From Sphaerotilus microaerophilus (lineage in GTDB: Bacteria > Pseudomonadota > Gammaproteobacteria > Burkholderiales > Burkholderiaceae_C), in contig NZ_AP025730.1 in assembly GCF_023734135.1 (NCBI RefSeq), forward strand, positions 3,720,001-3,784,000: a stretch of 64,000 nt of DNA. Reading direction: 5' to 3'. Numbering within the stretch: the first letter of the stretch is position 1; each line of letters opens with the position of its first letter. The notes beneath the pieces were generated by a model. That model was not told where the DNA came from. It searched no databases and was given only the letters and a program-made list of their open reading frames with translations. A program made the translations under genes and the position numbers. Shown here piece after piece: positions 27,868-37,465 of this stretch.

Positions 27868-29667
27868 TCAGGGCCTGAGGTACTCGCGCTTCAAGGCAGT
27901 CTTGAGCAGCTTGCCGGCCGGGTTGCGCGGCAGCGGTTCGTGGCGCAGGTGCACGTCGGCAGGCACCTTGTAGGCGGCCAGGCGTGTGGCCACGTGCGTG
28001 CGAACCTCTTCGGACGTCAGGTGGACCCCGTCGGCCATTGCGCATACGGCCACGACAGCCTCGCCGGTGAGCTCATCCGGCCGCGCAAACACCGCCGCCT
28101 CAAGGATACCGGGGTGGTGCAGCAGACAGGACTCCACCTCCAGTGCAGCGATTTTCTCGCCGTGCCGGTTGATGACGTCCTTGAGCCGGTCGACGATGTG
28201 CACATAGCCGTCCGCATCGATGCGGCCGATGTCCCCGGTGTGGAACCAGCCGCCGCGCATCGCCCGCGCAGTCGCCTCAGGCTGACTCCAGTAGCCTTCC
28301 ATCACCGTGACGCCGCGCATGCGCAACTCACCCACCTCACCGGTGGGCAGCGGTGTGCCGTCACTGTCGAAGGCCGCCATCTCGACGATGGGCGAGATCA
28401 GCCCCGAGGCCGTCGGCCGGTGCCGGAACAGCCGCCCCGAACAGGCCGAGCCCACGCCGTTGGTTTCGGTCAGTCCGAATCCCACACCCGACATCGAGTC
28501 CCCGCGGCGCACCAGCACTTCGTCGATCAGTCGCTGCGGCAGCCCCGCCCCGCCGAAGCCCAGCGCCGCGAGCGTGCCTGTGAACGCGGGGTCGTCGAAT
28601 CCGGGCTGCGCGAGCAGCTGCGCCACCATCGCCGGCGCCCCGTTGAACTGCGTGACCTGCTCATCGCGGATCAGCGCCAGTGCGCGCGCCGGATCCCAGC
28701 GCGGCAGAAACACCAGGCGCCGACCGTGGCGGAGGGACGTGAGCAGCTGGGCGTGCAGTCCACTGACGTGAAAGAGCGGCACGGCCGTGAGGGTGGTGGG
28801 CTGCAAGCCGCGCGCCATCATCGCCGCGACGAGGTCCGGCGAGGTCATCGCCGAAACGGCACCGATGTAGTCAATGTTGAACAGCGCCTGGCACACCGCA
28901 CGCTGGCTGGACAGCACGCCCTTGGCCTGGCTGCTGGCCCCAGAGGTGAAAAGGATCAGTGCTGCATCGTCAGGCTGCAGGCTCGGCGGAACGTAGGCCG
29001 GCCCGCCAGGCGCGATCAGCGCCGGCCAATCCAGCCCCGCCGGTGCGTCGGCTGCCGCCGCGTCCGCCACGATGGCCCGGCAACCCAGGGCGCCCAGGTC
29101 ATCGGCCACCCGCGCATGGCGGTCGGCGTCGCAGAGCAGCCAGGTCGGCGTGAGATCGCGCAGGTTGGCCAGCAGCTCATCACGCAGGCCAAAACTGTTG
29201 AGTGGCGCGGGCACCGCACCGAGCAGCGCCACGGCGACAAAGGCCACCGCCCACTCGGGGCGGTTGCGCATCGCGATGGCAATGCGCTCGCCTGGGCGCA
29301 CTCCGAGCTCTTGCTGCAGCCGTCCGGCCAGCGCATCGGCCGCTGCGAAGAAGCGCTCGCAGCTCCAGCGCTCGCCTTCGTGAACGATGAACTCCTTGCC
29401 GGCATGGGCCCGGCCGGCGTTGAGCAGCTCGGGCAGGGTCGCAAACGCATTCTTGTAGGCGTTCAGCGTCTGGCCACCGCGTTGCAGTGGCTGCAGCTCG
29501 AAGGGTGCCCCGGCAGCGGTCAGGCGGACGCGGCACTCGGCGGCCAGCATTGGCAGGTCGGGCGGGCTGACGGCGGGGCCCGGGGAAGCCGCGGTGGCCG
29601 GGTGAGCGCTTGGGGTAGCGGCCGCTTGTCGAGGTGTATCCATGGGGTCGCTCATGCGCTGGTTCAT
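27868..29667 (-). CDS. Acyl-CoA synthetase with atypical P-loop
   Basis: ANL-family CoA ligase of 599 aa with an N-terminal proline/alanine-rich extension of about 40 residues. The ATP P-loop reads FTSGASSQAKGV instead of the usual TSGTTGxPKG, though the lysine remains. Later motifs are normal: FGLTETNGVG, GGWFHTGDIGRID, DRLKDVINRHGEKI and a C-terminal NPAGKLLKT lysine. It is the last gene of the eleven-gene leftward operon and follows two acyl-CoA dehydrogenases. It may activate a steroid side-chain acid, such as the C22 acid formed after the first aldolase step. The first of three Met codons (29667) has the best ribosome site. Confidence 0.82.
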   Translation of the reverse strand: MNQRMSDPMDTPRQAAATPSAHPATAASPGPAVSPPDLPMLAAECRVRLTAAGAPFELQPLQRGGQTLNAYKNAFATLPELLNAGRAHAGKEFIVHEGERWSCERFFAAADALAGRLQQELGVRPGERIAIAMRNRPEWAVAFVAVALLGAVPAPLNSFGLRDELLANLRDLTPTWLLCDADRHARVADDLGALGCRAIVADAAAADAPAGLDWPALIAPGGPAYVPPSLQPDDAALILFTSGASSQAKGVLSSQRAVCQALFNIDYIGAVSAMTSPDLVAAMMARGLQPTTLTAVPLFHVSGLHAQLLTSLRHGRRLVFLPRWDPARALALIRDEQVTQFNGAPAMVAQLLAQPGFDDPAFTGTLAALGFGGAGLPQRLIDEVLVRRGDSMSGVGFGLTETNGVGSACSGRLFRHRPTASGLISPIVEMAAFDSDGTPLPTGEVGELRMRGVTVMEGYWSQPEATARAMRGGWFHTGDIGRIDADGYVHIVDRLKDVINRHGEKIAALEVESCLLHHPGILEAAVFARPDELTGEAVVAVCAMADGVHLTSEEVRTHVATRLAAYKVPADVHLRHEPLPRNPAGKLLKTALKREYLRP

Positions 29668-29671
29668 GGGG

Positions 29672-30850
29672 TCAAAGTCCTTTCAGGCGAGCATAGCGGT
29701 CGACATGGAAGCGTGCGTCACCCAGGCTGGCCTGAAGCACACGGGCGCGCTTGAGGAACAGGCCCAGGTCGAACTCGTCCGTCACGCCGATGCCGCCGTG
29801 CAGCTGCACCGCCTCGTTCAAGGCCCGCACGCAGAGGTCGGAGCAGCGGGCCTTGGCCAGGCTGGCCAGCAGCGGCAGGTCCGGGCTGTCGGCATCGATG
29901 GCCGACAGGGCTGCGCGCACCGCACTGTCGAACAGCTCGATCTCGCAGTACAGCCGAGCGACCCGGTGCTGCAGGGCCTGGAAGGAGCCGATCGGCACAT
30001 CGAACTGCACACGCTCCTTGAGGTAGGCCACCGTGCGTTCGAAGGCCTCGCGCACCACGCCCAGTCCCTCGGCAGCCAGGCAAATGCGTGCACGGTCCAG
30101 CGCTGCGTCCAGCGCCCGTCGGGCAGCCGGTCCGCGCACCAGCAGCGCATCGTCGGCCACGCGCACACCTTGCAGACGCACGCGGGCGTAATTGCGGCTG
30201 TCGACCAGGTGCGTGGCCTGCATGCTCACACCGGGGCGGGCGGTGCCGACCACGAACAGGGCCAAATCTGCATCGATGGCGTCCTCCGCGCCCGTGCCCA
30301 CCGCCTCAGGGACGTGATTTTCCCCAGTGCGCGCGACGATGATCAGCTGCTGGGACCCCAGGCCATCAAGGATGAAGCACTTCTCGCCATCGAGCACCCA
30401 GCCGCCCACTTCGCGCCGGGCCAGTGTGGCCGGCGCAACCAGGGCGACGCGGTCATGCCCACGCGACTCGTCCACCGCCAGCGCGGCACGGTCCTGGCCG
30501 GAGATCCAGCCGGGCAGCCAGCGGGCGATGGCCACGTCGTTGCCGCTGCGCAGCAGCAACTCGCTGCACAGCAGGTTTGACAGCAGCGGCAGCGCCGACA
30601 GGTGTCGGCCGACCTGTTCGAAGACGGCCCCCAGTCCCGCGTAGCCCACCGCCAGGCCGCCCTGCGACTCCGGGACCACCGCAGCGGTCCAGCCCAGGTC
30701 GATCACCTGTTGCCACACGTAGGCGTCGAAGCCCAGCGGTGCCGCTCCATCACGCAGGGCGCGCTGCGCGGCGACGGGCGCGCGCTGGCTCAGGAAGTCG
30801 CGCGCGCTGTCGGCCAGCTGCCGTTGTTCGTCATTCAACAGGAAAGTCAT
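29672..30850 (-). CDS. Acyl-CoA dehydrogenase subunit (steroid side-chain type)
   Basis: Acyl-CoA dehydrogenase-fold protein of 392 aa. It opens MTFLLNDEQRQLADSARDFL and ends with NEAVQLHGGIGVTDEFDLGLF, the conserved C-terminal block. Steroid side-chain ACADs work as alpha2beta2 heterotetramers encoded by adjacent genes, and the neighbour at 30870 is the obvious partner. In this pair the present gene resembles the subunit carrying the QLHGGIG block. It introduces the alpha-beta double bond in a steroid-CoA side chain, feeding electrons to ETF. Substrate length is not decidable from sequence. Confidence 0.86.
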   Translation of the reverse strand: MTFLLNDEQRQLADSARDFLSQRAPVAAQRALRDGAAPLGFDAYVWQQVIDLGWTAAVVPESQGGLAVGYAGLGAVFEQVGRHLSALPLLSNLLCSELLLRSGNDVAIARWLPGWISGQDRAALAVDESRGHDRVALVAPATLARREVGGWVLDGEKCFILDGLGSQQLIIVARTGENHVPEAVGTGAEDAIDADLALFVVGTARPGVSMQATHLVDSRNYARVRLQGVRVADDALLVRGPAARRALDAALDRARICLAAEGLGVVREAFERTVAYLKERVQFDVPIGSFQALQHRVARLYCEIELFDSAVRAALSAIDADSPDLPLLASLAKARCSDLCVRALNEAVQLHGGIGVTDEFDLGLFLKRARVLQASLGDARFHVDRYARLKGL

Positions 30851-30869
30851 GGTTCTCACGCTCCGTGCC

Positions 30870-32060
30870 TCAGCCCGGCAGGCCCAGCACGCGCTTGGCA
30901 ATGATGTTGAGCTGCACCTCGGAGGTGCCGCCGCCGATGGTGTAGGCCTTGGTGTTCAGCCAGGCGCGGCAGACCGCCTGCTCGTCGGCACTGAACTCGT
31001 CACCTTCCCAGCCCAGGCCACGCAGGCCCATGAGTTGCTCCAGCAGTTCGTACTTGGCCACTTCCTGCTCGGTCTGCACCAGCTTCATGATGGCCGCCAG
31101 GCCACTGACGTCCTGTCGCGCCAGAGCCTGCTCCTTGAGCCGCTGGCTGGTCAGCGCAAAGGCCTGAGCATCCATCAGGGTGGTGGCAAGGCGTTCGCGC
31201 AGCACCGCATCACGCAGCCCGCCGTCCGCGTCGTACAGGTACTGCCGACCCAGGGCCAGCGCGTCGTGCGAGGGCGCGCCGCCTTCGGCGAACTTGCCCA
31301 TTGCGGCACGCTCATGCTGTAGCAGCTTCTTGGCCACTGCCCAGCCCTGGCCTGGCTGCCCCACCAGGTTGCGCAGCGGCACGCGCACGTTGTCGAAGAA
31401 GACCTGGCAGAAGCTGGACTTGCCGCCGATCAGCTCGATGGGCTTGACCGTCACGCCCGGATCGGCCATGTCGATCATCACGAAGCTGATGCCCTCTTGC
31501 TTGCGCCCGGTGTTGTCGGTGCGCACCAGGGCGTACATCCAGTCGGCCTTGTCGCCATCGGAGGTCCAGATCTTGGCGCCGTTGACGAGGTAGTGCGTCC
31601 CGCCCTCGTCGAGCCGGGCGGATGTCTTGAGGCTGGCCAGGTCGGAGCCCGCATTGGGCTCGGAGAAGCCCTGGCACCAGCGGCGCTCTCCTCGCATCAT
31701 GGGGGGCAGGTGCTCGAGCTTCTGCGCTGACGTGCCTACCTCCAGCAGCACCGGCCCGAGCATCCAGACACCCAGGTTGTACTGGGGCTGGCGGCAGCCC
31801 AGGCGGGCCATTTCTTGCTCGAAGACACGTTCCTGCTTCGGGCTCAGGCCTGCTCCGCCAAACTCCTTCGGCCAGCCCGGCGCAAAGTAGCCGCGTTCCC
31901 GGCAGCGCTCGAACCACAGGCGCTGCTCCTCGAACGCAAACGTCAAGCGCGAGCCGCCCCAGACCATCTCGTCAGCCACGATGGGAGTGCGCAGGCGCGG
32001 CGGGCAGTTGGCTTCCAGCCACTGCGCCAGCTCGGCGCGGAAGGTGTCAAGGTCGTTCAA
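30870..32060 (-). CDS. Acyl-CoA dehydrogenase subunit, partner of 29672
   Basis: Acyl-CoA dehydrogenase of about 396 aa with CQGFSEPNAGSDLASLKT, the FAD/substrate block. Its C-terminal end is YTIGGGTSEVQLNIIAKRVL, which contributes to FAD binding. Paired with 29672 it should form a heteromeric steroid-CoA dehydrogenase, like Scd1AB of bile-acid degraders or FadE26/27-type pairs. The TTG at 32060 has GGAG six bases upstream and is preferred; a GTG at 32072 would add four residues but lacks a ribosome site. Confidence 0.85.
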   Translation of the reverse strand: MNDLDTFRAELAQWLEANCPPRLRTPIVADEMVWGGSRLTFAFEEQRLWFERCRERGYFAPGWPKEFGGAGLSPKQERVFEQEMARLGCRQPQYNLGVWMLGPVLLEVGTSAQKLEHLPPMMRGERRWCQGFSEPNAGSDLASLKTSARLDEGGTHYLVNGAKIWTSDGDKADWMYALVRTDNTGRKQEGISFVMIDMADPGVTVKPIELIGGKSSFCQVFFDNVRVPLRNLVGQPGQGWAVAKKLLQHERAAMGKFAEGGAPSHDALALGRQYLYDADGGLRDAVLRERLATTLMDAQAFALTSQRLKEQALARQDVSGLAAIMKLVQTEQEVAKYELLEQLMGLRGLGWEGDEFSADEQAVCRAWLNTKAYTIGGGTSEVQLNIIAKRVLGLPG

Positions 32061-32084
32061 TCGGGACTCCACAACATCAGGTCA

Positions 32085-33197
32085 TCAGGTCGCCAGGCTG
32101 AAGCGGTGGCAGCCGTCATCATCGAGCACGCGTCGCACTTCACCCTCGTGCCGCAGCCAGGACAGGTGGGCGAGGGTCTCGCCCAGCGCCATCAACTCGT
32201 CGGCGGCATGGCGCAGCCGGGGGAACTGCACCTGCATCAGCTCCAGCGCGGTGGCGGCGCCGCTCCGGGCCAGTTCAGCGCGCAGCAGCTCGAACTGCTG
32301 TCGGTGGTGCGCGCGCAGCTCCTCCACACGGGCATGCAGGCCGCGGAACACCCGCTCATGCGAGGGCAGCACCAGCGTGTCCGGTGCCAGGCGGTCGAGC
32401 CTGTCCAGCGAGGCCAGCCACAGCTGCAGGGGATTGGCCTCGGGCTCGATCGAAGAGACCAGCACGTTGGAGGTGATGCGCGGCAGCAACTGGTCACCAG
32501 AGATCAGGATGCACTCGGCAGTTCGCTCGGACGCGCTGTACAGGCAGGCATGCTCGGGCGAATGCCCCTCGCCGACCACCACCTGCCAGTCACGCTCACC
32601 GATGCGCAGCCGGTCACCGTCGCGCAGGCGCTGGTAGCTGCCGGGCACCGGCGGCATGAAGGGGTCACGGCGCAACTCGGCAAACATGGCCTCGACCTGG
32701 GCCTCTCCCATACCGGCGCGGCGATAGAAGAGCATGTCGCTGGCCGGCAAGGGGTCCGGAGGCGGGCTGCCCATCAGACCACGCATCAGGAAGTACTCAC
32801 CATGCGTCATGAACATCGGCGCGCCGAAGCGCTCGCCGATCCAGTCCGCGAGGCCGGAGTGGTCGTAGTGCGAGTGGGTACAGATGAGCCGGCGGATCGG
32901 CAGCCCAACCAGATGCCGCTGGGCAATCACTTCCCAGACCTCGCGGCTGCGCCGGGTGTTCAAGCCGGTGTCCACCAAGGTCCAGCAGTCGCCTTGCGCA
33001 TCGCGATCACGCAACAGGTAGACGTTGATGTGATCCAGCGCCATCGGCATGGGCTGGCGCAGCCAGAGGATGCCGGCTGCCACCTCCACCGCAGACAGTC
33101 CGTCGGCACTGGGTGGGGTGAAGGGGTACTCCAGCGAAGCCGAGGCGCGCAAGCGCGGCGGGCGCCGCAGCGCCGGCGGCATATCTGCGTCACTCAT
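32085..33197 (-). CDS. Metallo-beta-lactamase-fold hydrolase
   Basis: MBL-fold protein of 370 aa. The zinc motif HSHYDHSG is in the first third, followed by GEGHSPEHACLY and the late LPSHERVFRG, matching the ordered metal ligands of the glyoxalase-II-like group. It lies between an acyl-CoA dehydrogenase and a CoA ligase in the side-chain operon. A thioesterase that releases stalled steroid-CoA esters, or a lactonase, is plausible, but nothing fixes the substrate. The ATG at 33197 is chosen; a GTG at 33227 overlapping the upstream stop is possible. Confidence 0.83.
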   Translation of the reverse strand: MSDADMPPALRRPPRLRASASLEYPFTPPSADGLSAVEVAAGILWLRQPMPMALDHINVYLLRDRDAQGDCWTLVDTGLNTRRSREVWEVIAQRHLVGLPIRRLICTHSHYDHSGLADWIGERFGAPMFMTHGEYFLMRGLMGSPPPDPLPASDMLFYRRAGMGEAQVEAMFAELRRDPFMPPVPGSYQRLRDGDRLRIGERDWQVVVGEGHSPEHACLYSASERTAECILISGDQLLPRITSNVLVSSIEPEANPLQLWLASLDRLDRLAPDTLVLPSHERVFRGLHARVEELRAHHRQQFELLRAELARSGAATALELMQVQFPRLRHAADELMALGETLAHLSWLRHEGEVRRVLDDDGCHRFSLAT

Positions 33198-33219
33198 GGC
33201 GATGTTGTCCCGGCCGATA

Positions 33220-35028
33220 TCAGCCACCGAGGACTCTTGTCAAGGTCGACTCCGACAACGGCACATAGGTTCCGGCGGCATCGTCGCGCACGTACAGAGG
33301 CTCCTTCACCACAGCGGCGTTGAAGCCCTCGCGCTGCAGGTCGACTTTGCGCAACTTGTAGTTGCCGGTCATGTCCGCCGTGGCCGACAGGCGCAGGAAC
33401 AGCGGCGCCGCGTAGCTCGCCAGGCGCGTCGTGGCCAGCGCCCAGAAGGCGGCGGGGTCGAAGTCCACGCCCGGATGCAGCACGAGCGCGGCCATGCCGG
33501 CGCGGCCCTCGTGACCCGGCACCTGCACGCCGTAGACGGTCACAGCGTCCAGCCCAGGAAAGTCACCCAACGCATCGGCCACCTCGGCGGTGGAGACGTT
33601 TTCGCTCTTCCAGCGGAAGGTGTCGCCGATGCGGTCGACGAACCAGCAGTAGCCGTCGGCATCGCAGCGCAGCAGGTCACCGGAGGACCACCAGGCGTCG
33701 CCCTCGCGGAACACATTGCGCAGGATCTTGCGCTCGGTGGCCTCGGCGGAGGTGTAGCCCTCGAAGCGCCCGGCGATGAGGTCGGGCAGGTCGTAGATCA
33801 TGCCGATGGCCTCACCGGGCTCGTCCACGGCGGCGAGTTGCAGGAAGCCATCCGGGCCACGAGGGTGGGTGTCGCTGCCCAGGTCATAGCGCACCAGCCG
33901 CAGGTTGGTCCGATCCCAGAAAGGCACGCGGCCGCAGGAACCGATGCGGTTCTCGAGGTTGAGCGTGCTGGCGTTGGCCTCGGTGGAGCCCCAGCTCTCG
34001 TAGATCGCCATCTCGCCGAAGCGCTCCACCCAACGCGTCCAGACTTCCGGAGCCATTCCGGTGCCGGCCATCTTGCGCAGCGAGTGGTCCCGGTCGTCGG
34101 GCTGCGGCGGGTTGCTCAGCAGGAAGCGGCAGATTTCGCCGACGTACTGGCACACCGTGATGCGGTGGCGGCGCACGTCGTCCCAGAACTCGCGGCGGCT
34201 GAACTTGCGGCGCAGCGCGATGCTCGCGCCAGCGCAGAGCGCGGTGGCCGTGGCCGACATCGACGCTGCACCGTGGTAGAGCGGCAGGAAGCAGTAGAAG
34301 CAGTCCTCGGGCCCGATCTCCCAGACCGTCTTCATCGCCGCACCGGCCATCAGCCACCGGGCATGGCTGACCACGGCCGCCTTGGGCAGTCCGGTGGTGC
34401 CGGAGGTGAAGATGTACTGCGCGGTGTCGCCCGCCACCAGGCCGTCACGCCAGACCGCGGGTGGGTTGTGGCTCGGCGCTCCGGCCACGAGGGGAGCCAG
34501 ATCCAGCGTGCACAGGGCCTGCAGCGCCGGGTCGGCGGGGCGAGCATGGTCCGGCCAGAGCCACAGCGGCAGGTCCTTTGGCAGGGTAGGCGTGGCAGCG
34601 AAGTGAGGCAAACACTCCTCGCCAACGATCACCCGGCCGGCCCGGGTTTCGGCCAGGGCATGCTCCAGCACTCGGCCACTGGCATGGGTGTTCAGGAAGG
34701 CAACGACCGCCCCCAGCTTGCTCAGCCCCATCCAGGCGAAAAAGAACTCCGGCCGGTTCTCCATCGCCAGCGCCACCACGTCGCCCCGACGCACGCCCAG
34801 GGCCTGCAGGGCATGCGCGGCCTGGTTGACGCAGGCGTTGAACTCGGTGTACGTCCAGCGCTGGTCGCCATGCTGAAGGCACAGCCGCTCGGCAAAGGTC
34901 TGCGCGCTCTCCTCAAGGCGCTCGGCCGTGGTGTCGCTGCTGGAAGCCCGGAAGGCCATGCTGACCTCCGAACGACGGTCTAGCTTGCCCTGGGTCACCT
35001 CGCGAGGCACGATGGGATGGTGGGTCAC
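33220..35028 (-). CDS. FATP/very-long-chain-type acyl-CoA synthetase
   Basis: CoA ligase of 602 aa of the FATP/VLCS subgroup, the family that includes mammalian bile-acid CoA ligase. Motifs are YIFTSGTTGLPKAAVVSH, LPLYHGAAS, YESWGSTEANAS and WWSSGDLLRCDADGYCWF, then DRIGDTFRWKSENVST. Probably activates the carboxylated steroid side chain (C24 bile acid or sterol acid) before beta-oxidation. Two starts have good ribosome sites: GTG at 35028, preferred because it leaves a short gap to the upstream gene and gives the family length, and ATG at 34959. Confidence 0.85.
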   Translation of the reverse strand: MTHHPIVPREVTQGKLDRRSEVSMAFRASSSDTTAERLEESAQTFAERLCLQHGDQRWTYTEFNACVNQAAHALQALGVRRGDVVALAMENRPEFFFAWMGLSKLGAVVAFLNTHASGRVLEHALAETRAGRVIVGEECLPHFAATPTLPKDLPLWLWPDHARPADPALQALCTLDLAPLVAGAPSHNPPAVWRDGLVAGDTAQYIFTSGTTGLPKAAVVSHARWLMAGAAMKTVWEIGPEDCFYCFLPLYHGAASMSATATALCAGASIALRRKFSRREFWDDVRRHRITVCQYVGEICRFLLSNPPQPDDRDHSLRKMAGTGMAPEVWTRWVERFGEMAIYESWGSTEANASTLNLENRIGSCGRVPFWDRTNLRLVRYDLGSDTHPRGPDGFLQLAAVDEPGEAIGMIYDLPDLIAGRFEGYTSAEATERKILRNVFREGDAWWSSGDLLRCDADGYCWFVDRIGDTFRWKSENVSTAEVADALGDFPGLDAVTVYGVQVPGHEGRAGMAALVLHPGVDFDPAAFWALATTRLASYAAPLFLRLSATADMTGNYKLRKVDLQREGFNAAVVKEPLYVRDDAAGTYVPLSESTLTRVLGG

Positions 35029-35060
35029 TGGGGTCTCCTCCTGGGTGCGCGGGCCTGCGC

Positions 35061-36242
35061 TCAGCGCACCGGGCGCGGCAGGCCCAGTCCGAACTGAGCG
35101 ATCAGCTCGCGCTGGATCTCATTGGTGCCACCGCCAAAGGTGTTGATCGTGCTGGCGCGCAGCTCGTACTCCAGCTCGCCGAGCAGGAAGGCTGCGGAGG
35201 AGCCGGCGCGCACCAGGGCGCTGCCACCCACGATGTCCATCAGCCTGCGCAGCACCTCGACCACCCCTTCGGAGCCATAGACCTTGGTTGCCGAAGCCAG
35301 GGCGACGCCCATGTTGCCGTCCTCCAAATCAGCGGCGATGCGAAAGTTGATCAGCCGCATCGCTTCCAACCGGGTGTAGCACTCGGCGAGCGAACGACGC
35401 ACCCAGGGCTGATCGACGGCACGCCGACCCTGCTCGTCGCGAGCCTTGGCCCACAGCAGCACCTTGCGGAAGGGGCCGAAGACCTTGTCCGACCAGGAAC
35501 CCAGCCCGAGCCGCTCGTGGTTGAGCTGGGCGGTGATCAGCTTCCAGCCACCGTGCAGCTCGCCGATCAGGTTGGCGGCCGGCACCTGCACGTTGTCGTA
35601 GTAGGTGGCGGCGGTCATGTTGCCCACCGTCTCGATCAGCGTGTGCGAGAAGCCGGGCGCATCGGTGTCCATCACCATGATGGAGATGCCCTTGTGGCGC
35701 GCCAGGTCGGGGCTGGTGCGCGCGGCCAGCCAGACATGATCGGCGGCCTCGATACCCGAGGTCCAGAGCTTGGCGCCATTGACCACGAAGTGGCCGCTCT
35801 GCAGGTCGCCCTCCAGCCGCGCCGAGGTCTTCAGCGAGGCCAGGTCGGAGCCGGCCTGGGCCTCGGAGTAGCCAATGGCGAAGATCGTCTCGCCGCTGGC
35901 GATGCCGGGCAGGTAGCGGTCCTTCTGCGCCTGCGTGCCGTGCTCCATCAGCGCCGGGCCGACGGTGCTGATGGTCACGAAGGGCAGCGGCGCGCCGGCG
36001 ATGTTGGCCTCCTCGAAGAAGATCAACTGCTCGGTCGGGCCGAAGCCCTGGCCGCCGAAGGCCTTGGGCCAGCCCACGGCCAGCCAGCCGTCGCTGCCCA
36101 TGCGGCGGATGGTGTCGCGGTATTCGCTGCCGCTCTCGGCGCCGCGCAGGCGCACGCGCAGCTCGGGCGTCATCAGCTGGGTGAAGTAGTCGCGCACGCG
36201 CAGGCGCAACGCGTGCTGTTCGGGGGTGAGGTCGATGAACAT
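35061..36242 (-). CDS. Acyl-CoA dehydrogenase (ChsE2/FadE29-like)
   Basis: Acyl-CoA dehydrogenase of 393 aa starting MFIDLTPEQHALRLRVRDYF. It contains GYSEAQAGSDLASLKT for FAD/substrate binding and ends with TFGGGTNEIQRELIAQFGLG. It sits beside Ltp2-, ChsH1- and ChsH2-like genes and a second dehydrogenase at 37892, the same set as the Mycobacterium igr operon. There the FadE28/FadE29 pair dehydrogenates the three-carbon side chain (3-oxo-4-pregnene-20-carboxyl-CoA). I infer the same step here. Confidence 0.87.
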   Translation of the reverse strand: MFIDLTPEQHALRLRVRDYFTQLMTPELRVRLRGAESGSEYRDTIRRMGSDGWLAVGWPKAFGGQGFGPTEQLIFFEEANIAGAPLPFVTISTVGPALMEHGTQAQKDRYLPGIASGETIFAIGYSEAQAGSDLASLKTSARLEGDLQSGHFVVNGAKLWTSGIEAADHVWLAARTSPDLARHKGISIMVMDTDAPGFSHTLIETVGNMTAATYYDNVQVPAANLIGELHGGWKLITAQLNHERLGLGSWSDKVFGPFRKVLLWAKARDEQGRRAVDQPWVRRSLAECYTRLEAMRLINFRIAADLEDGNMGVALASATKVYGSEGVVEVLRRLMDIVGGSALVRAGSSAAFLLGELEYELRASTINTFGGGTNEIQRELIAQFGLGLPRPVR

Positions 36243-36269
36243 CGGCTGTGCTCCGGTCTGTGCTGGCGT

Positions 36270-37448
36270 TCAGGCTGCGCCGAGGATCAGGCCGCTGGTG
36301 GGCACGCCGGTGCCGGCGGTCACCACCACGTTGCGTGCGCCCGCCACCTGGTTGACCGCGCTGCCGCGCACCTGGCGCACGGCCTCGGCAATGCCGTTCA
36401 TGCCGTGGATGTAGGCCTCGCCGAGCTGGCCGCCGTGGGTGTTGATCGGCAGCTGGCCGCCGCGTGCATGGTGGCCGGCACGCACGAAGTCCTTGGCTTC
36501 GCCGCGCTTGCAGAAGCCGAACTCCTCCAACTGCGGCAGCACGAAGGGCGTGAAGTGGTCGTAGATCACCGCGGTCTGCACATCCTCGGGCGTCAGGCCG
36601 CTCTGCTGCCACAGCTGGCGTGCCACCAGGCCCATCTCGGGCAGGCCGGTGATGGAGTCGCGGTAGAACGAGGTCATGCTCTGCTGGCCCTCGCTGACGC
36701 CCTGCGCCGCACCCTTGATCAGCACCGGCCGGGTCTTCAGGTCGCGCGCGCGCTCGGCCGAGGTGATCACCATCGCCACCGCGCCGTCGCTTTCCTGGCA
36801 GCAGTCCAGCAGGTGCAGCGGCTCGCAGATCCAGCGGCTGGCCTGGTGCTCTTCCAGCGTGATCGGCTTGCCGTAAAAGAAGGCGGCCGGGTTGGTGGCG
36901 GCAAAGTCGCGCGCGGCCACGGCCACGCGGCCGAAGTCCTCGCTGGTGGCGCCGAACTCGTGCATGTAGCGGCGGCCGAACATGCCCACCCACGCGGCGG
37001 GCGTGTGGAAGCCGTGCGGCATGTACCAGCCGTAGTTGACGTTGTCGAAGATCGGGGTGGCACCGAAGCCGTAGGAGCCCGAACCGAAGCGGTACCAGCT
37101 GCGCTCGTTCATGGCCCGGTAGACCACCACGGTCTTGGCGATGCCGGTGGCCACGGCCATCGCGGCATGCAGCACCGGCGCGCAGGCGGCGCCGCCGCCA
37201 TGCGGCACCTGCGAGAAGAAGCTGACGTTCTTGGCGCCCAGCAGGCGCGCGATCTCGTACTCCGGCACCTTGTCGACGGTGTAGGACGAGAAGCCGTCGA
37301 CCTCGCTGGGGTCGATGCCGGCGTCACCCAAGGCGGCCAGCGTGGCCTCCATGGCCAGGCGCAGCTCGGTGCGGCCGGAGTTCTTGGAGAACTCGGTGGC
37401 GCCCAGGCCGACGATGGCGGCACGGCCGGAGATGTTGAAGTCACTCAT
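36270..37448 (-). CDS. ltp2: Steroid side-chain retro-aldolase (Ltp2-like)
   Basis: Thiolase-fold protein of 392 aa of the SCP-x/lipid-transfer group. Blocks include FSQVPHGGGAACAP, YDHFTPFVLPQLEEFG and the C-terminal INTHGGQLGEAYIHG. As in Ltp2, the aldolase of the igr operon, the protein sits next to its MaoC and DUF35 partners (37466 and 39019). Ltp2 cleaves the 17-hydroxyl C3 side-chain CoA to androstenedione-type ketone and propionyl-CoA. A similar but distinct aldolase is at 16971. Confidence in family is high; in stage of side chain, moderate. Confidence 0.87.
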   Translation of the reverse strand: MSDFNISGRAAIVGLGATEFSKNSGRTELRLAMEATLAALGDAGIDPSEVDGFSSYTVDKVPEYEIARLLGAKNVSFFSQVPHGGGAACAPVLHAAMAVATGIAKTVVVYRAMNERSWYRFGSGSYGFGATPIFDNVNYGWYMPHGFHTPAAWVGMFGRRYMHEFGATSEDFGRVAVAARDFAATNPAAFFYGKPITLEEHQASRWICEPLHLLDCCQESDGAVAMVITSAERARDLKTRPVLIKGAAQGVSEGQQSMTSFYRDSITGLPEMGLVARQLWQQSGLTPEDVQTAVIYDHFTPFVLPQLEEFGFCKRGEAKDFVRAGHHARGGQLPINTHGGQLGEAYIHGMNGIAEAVRQVRGSAVNQVAGARNVVVTAGTGVPTSGLILGAA

Positions 37449-37465
37449 GCGTGTGCCCCTTCGGC

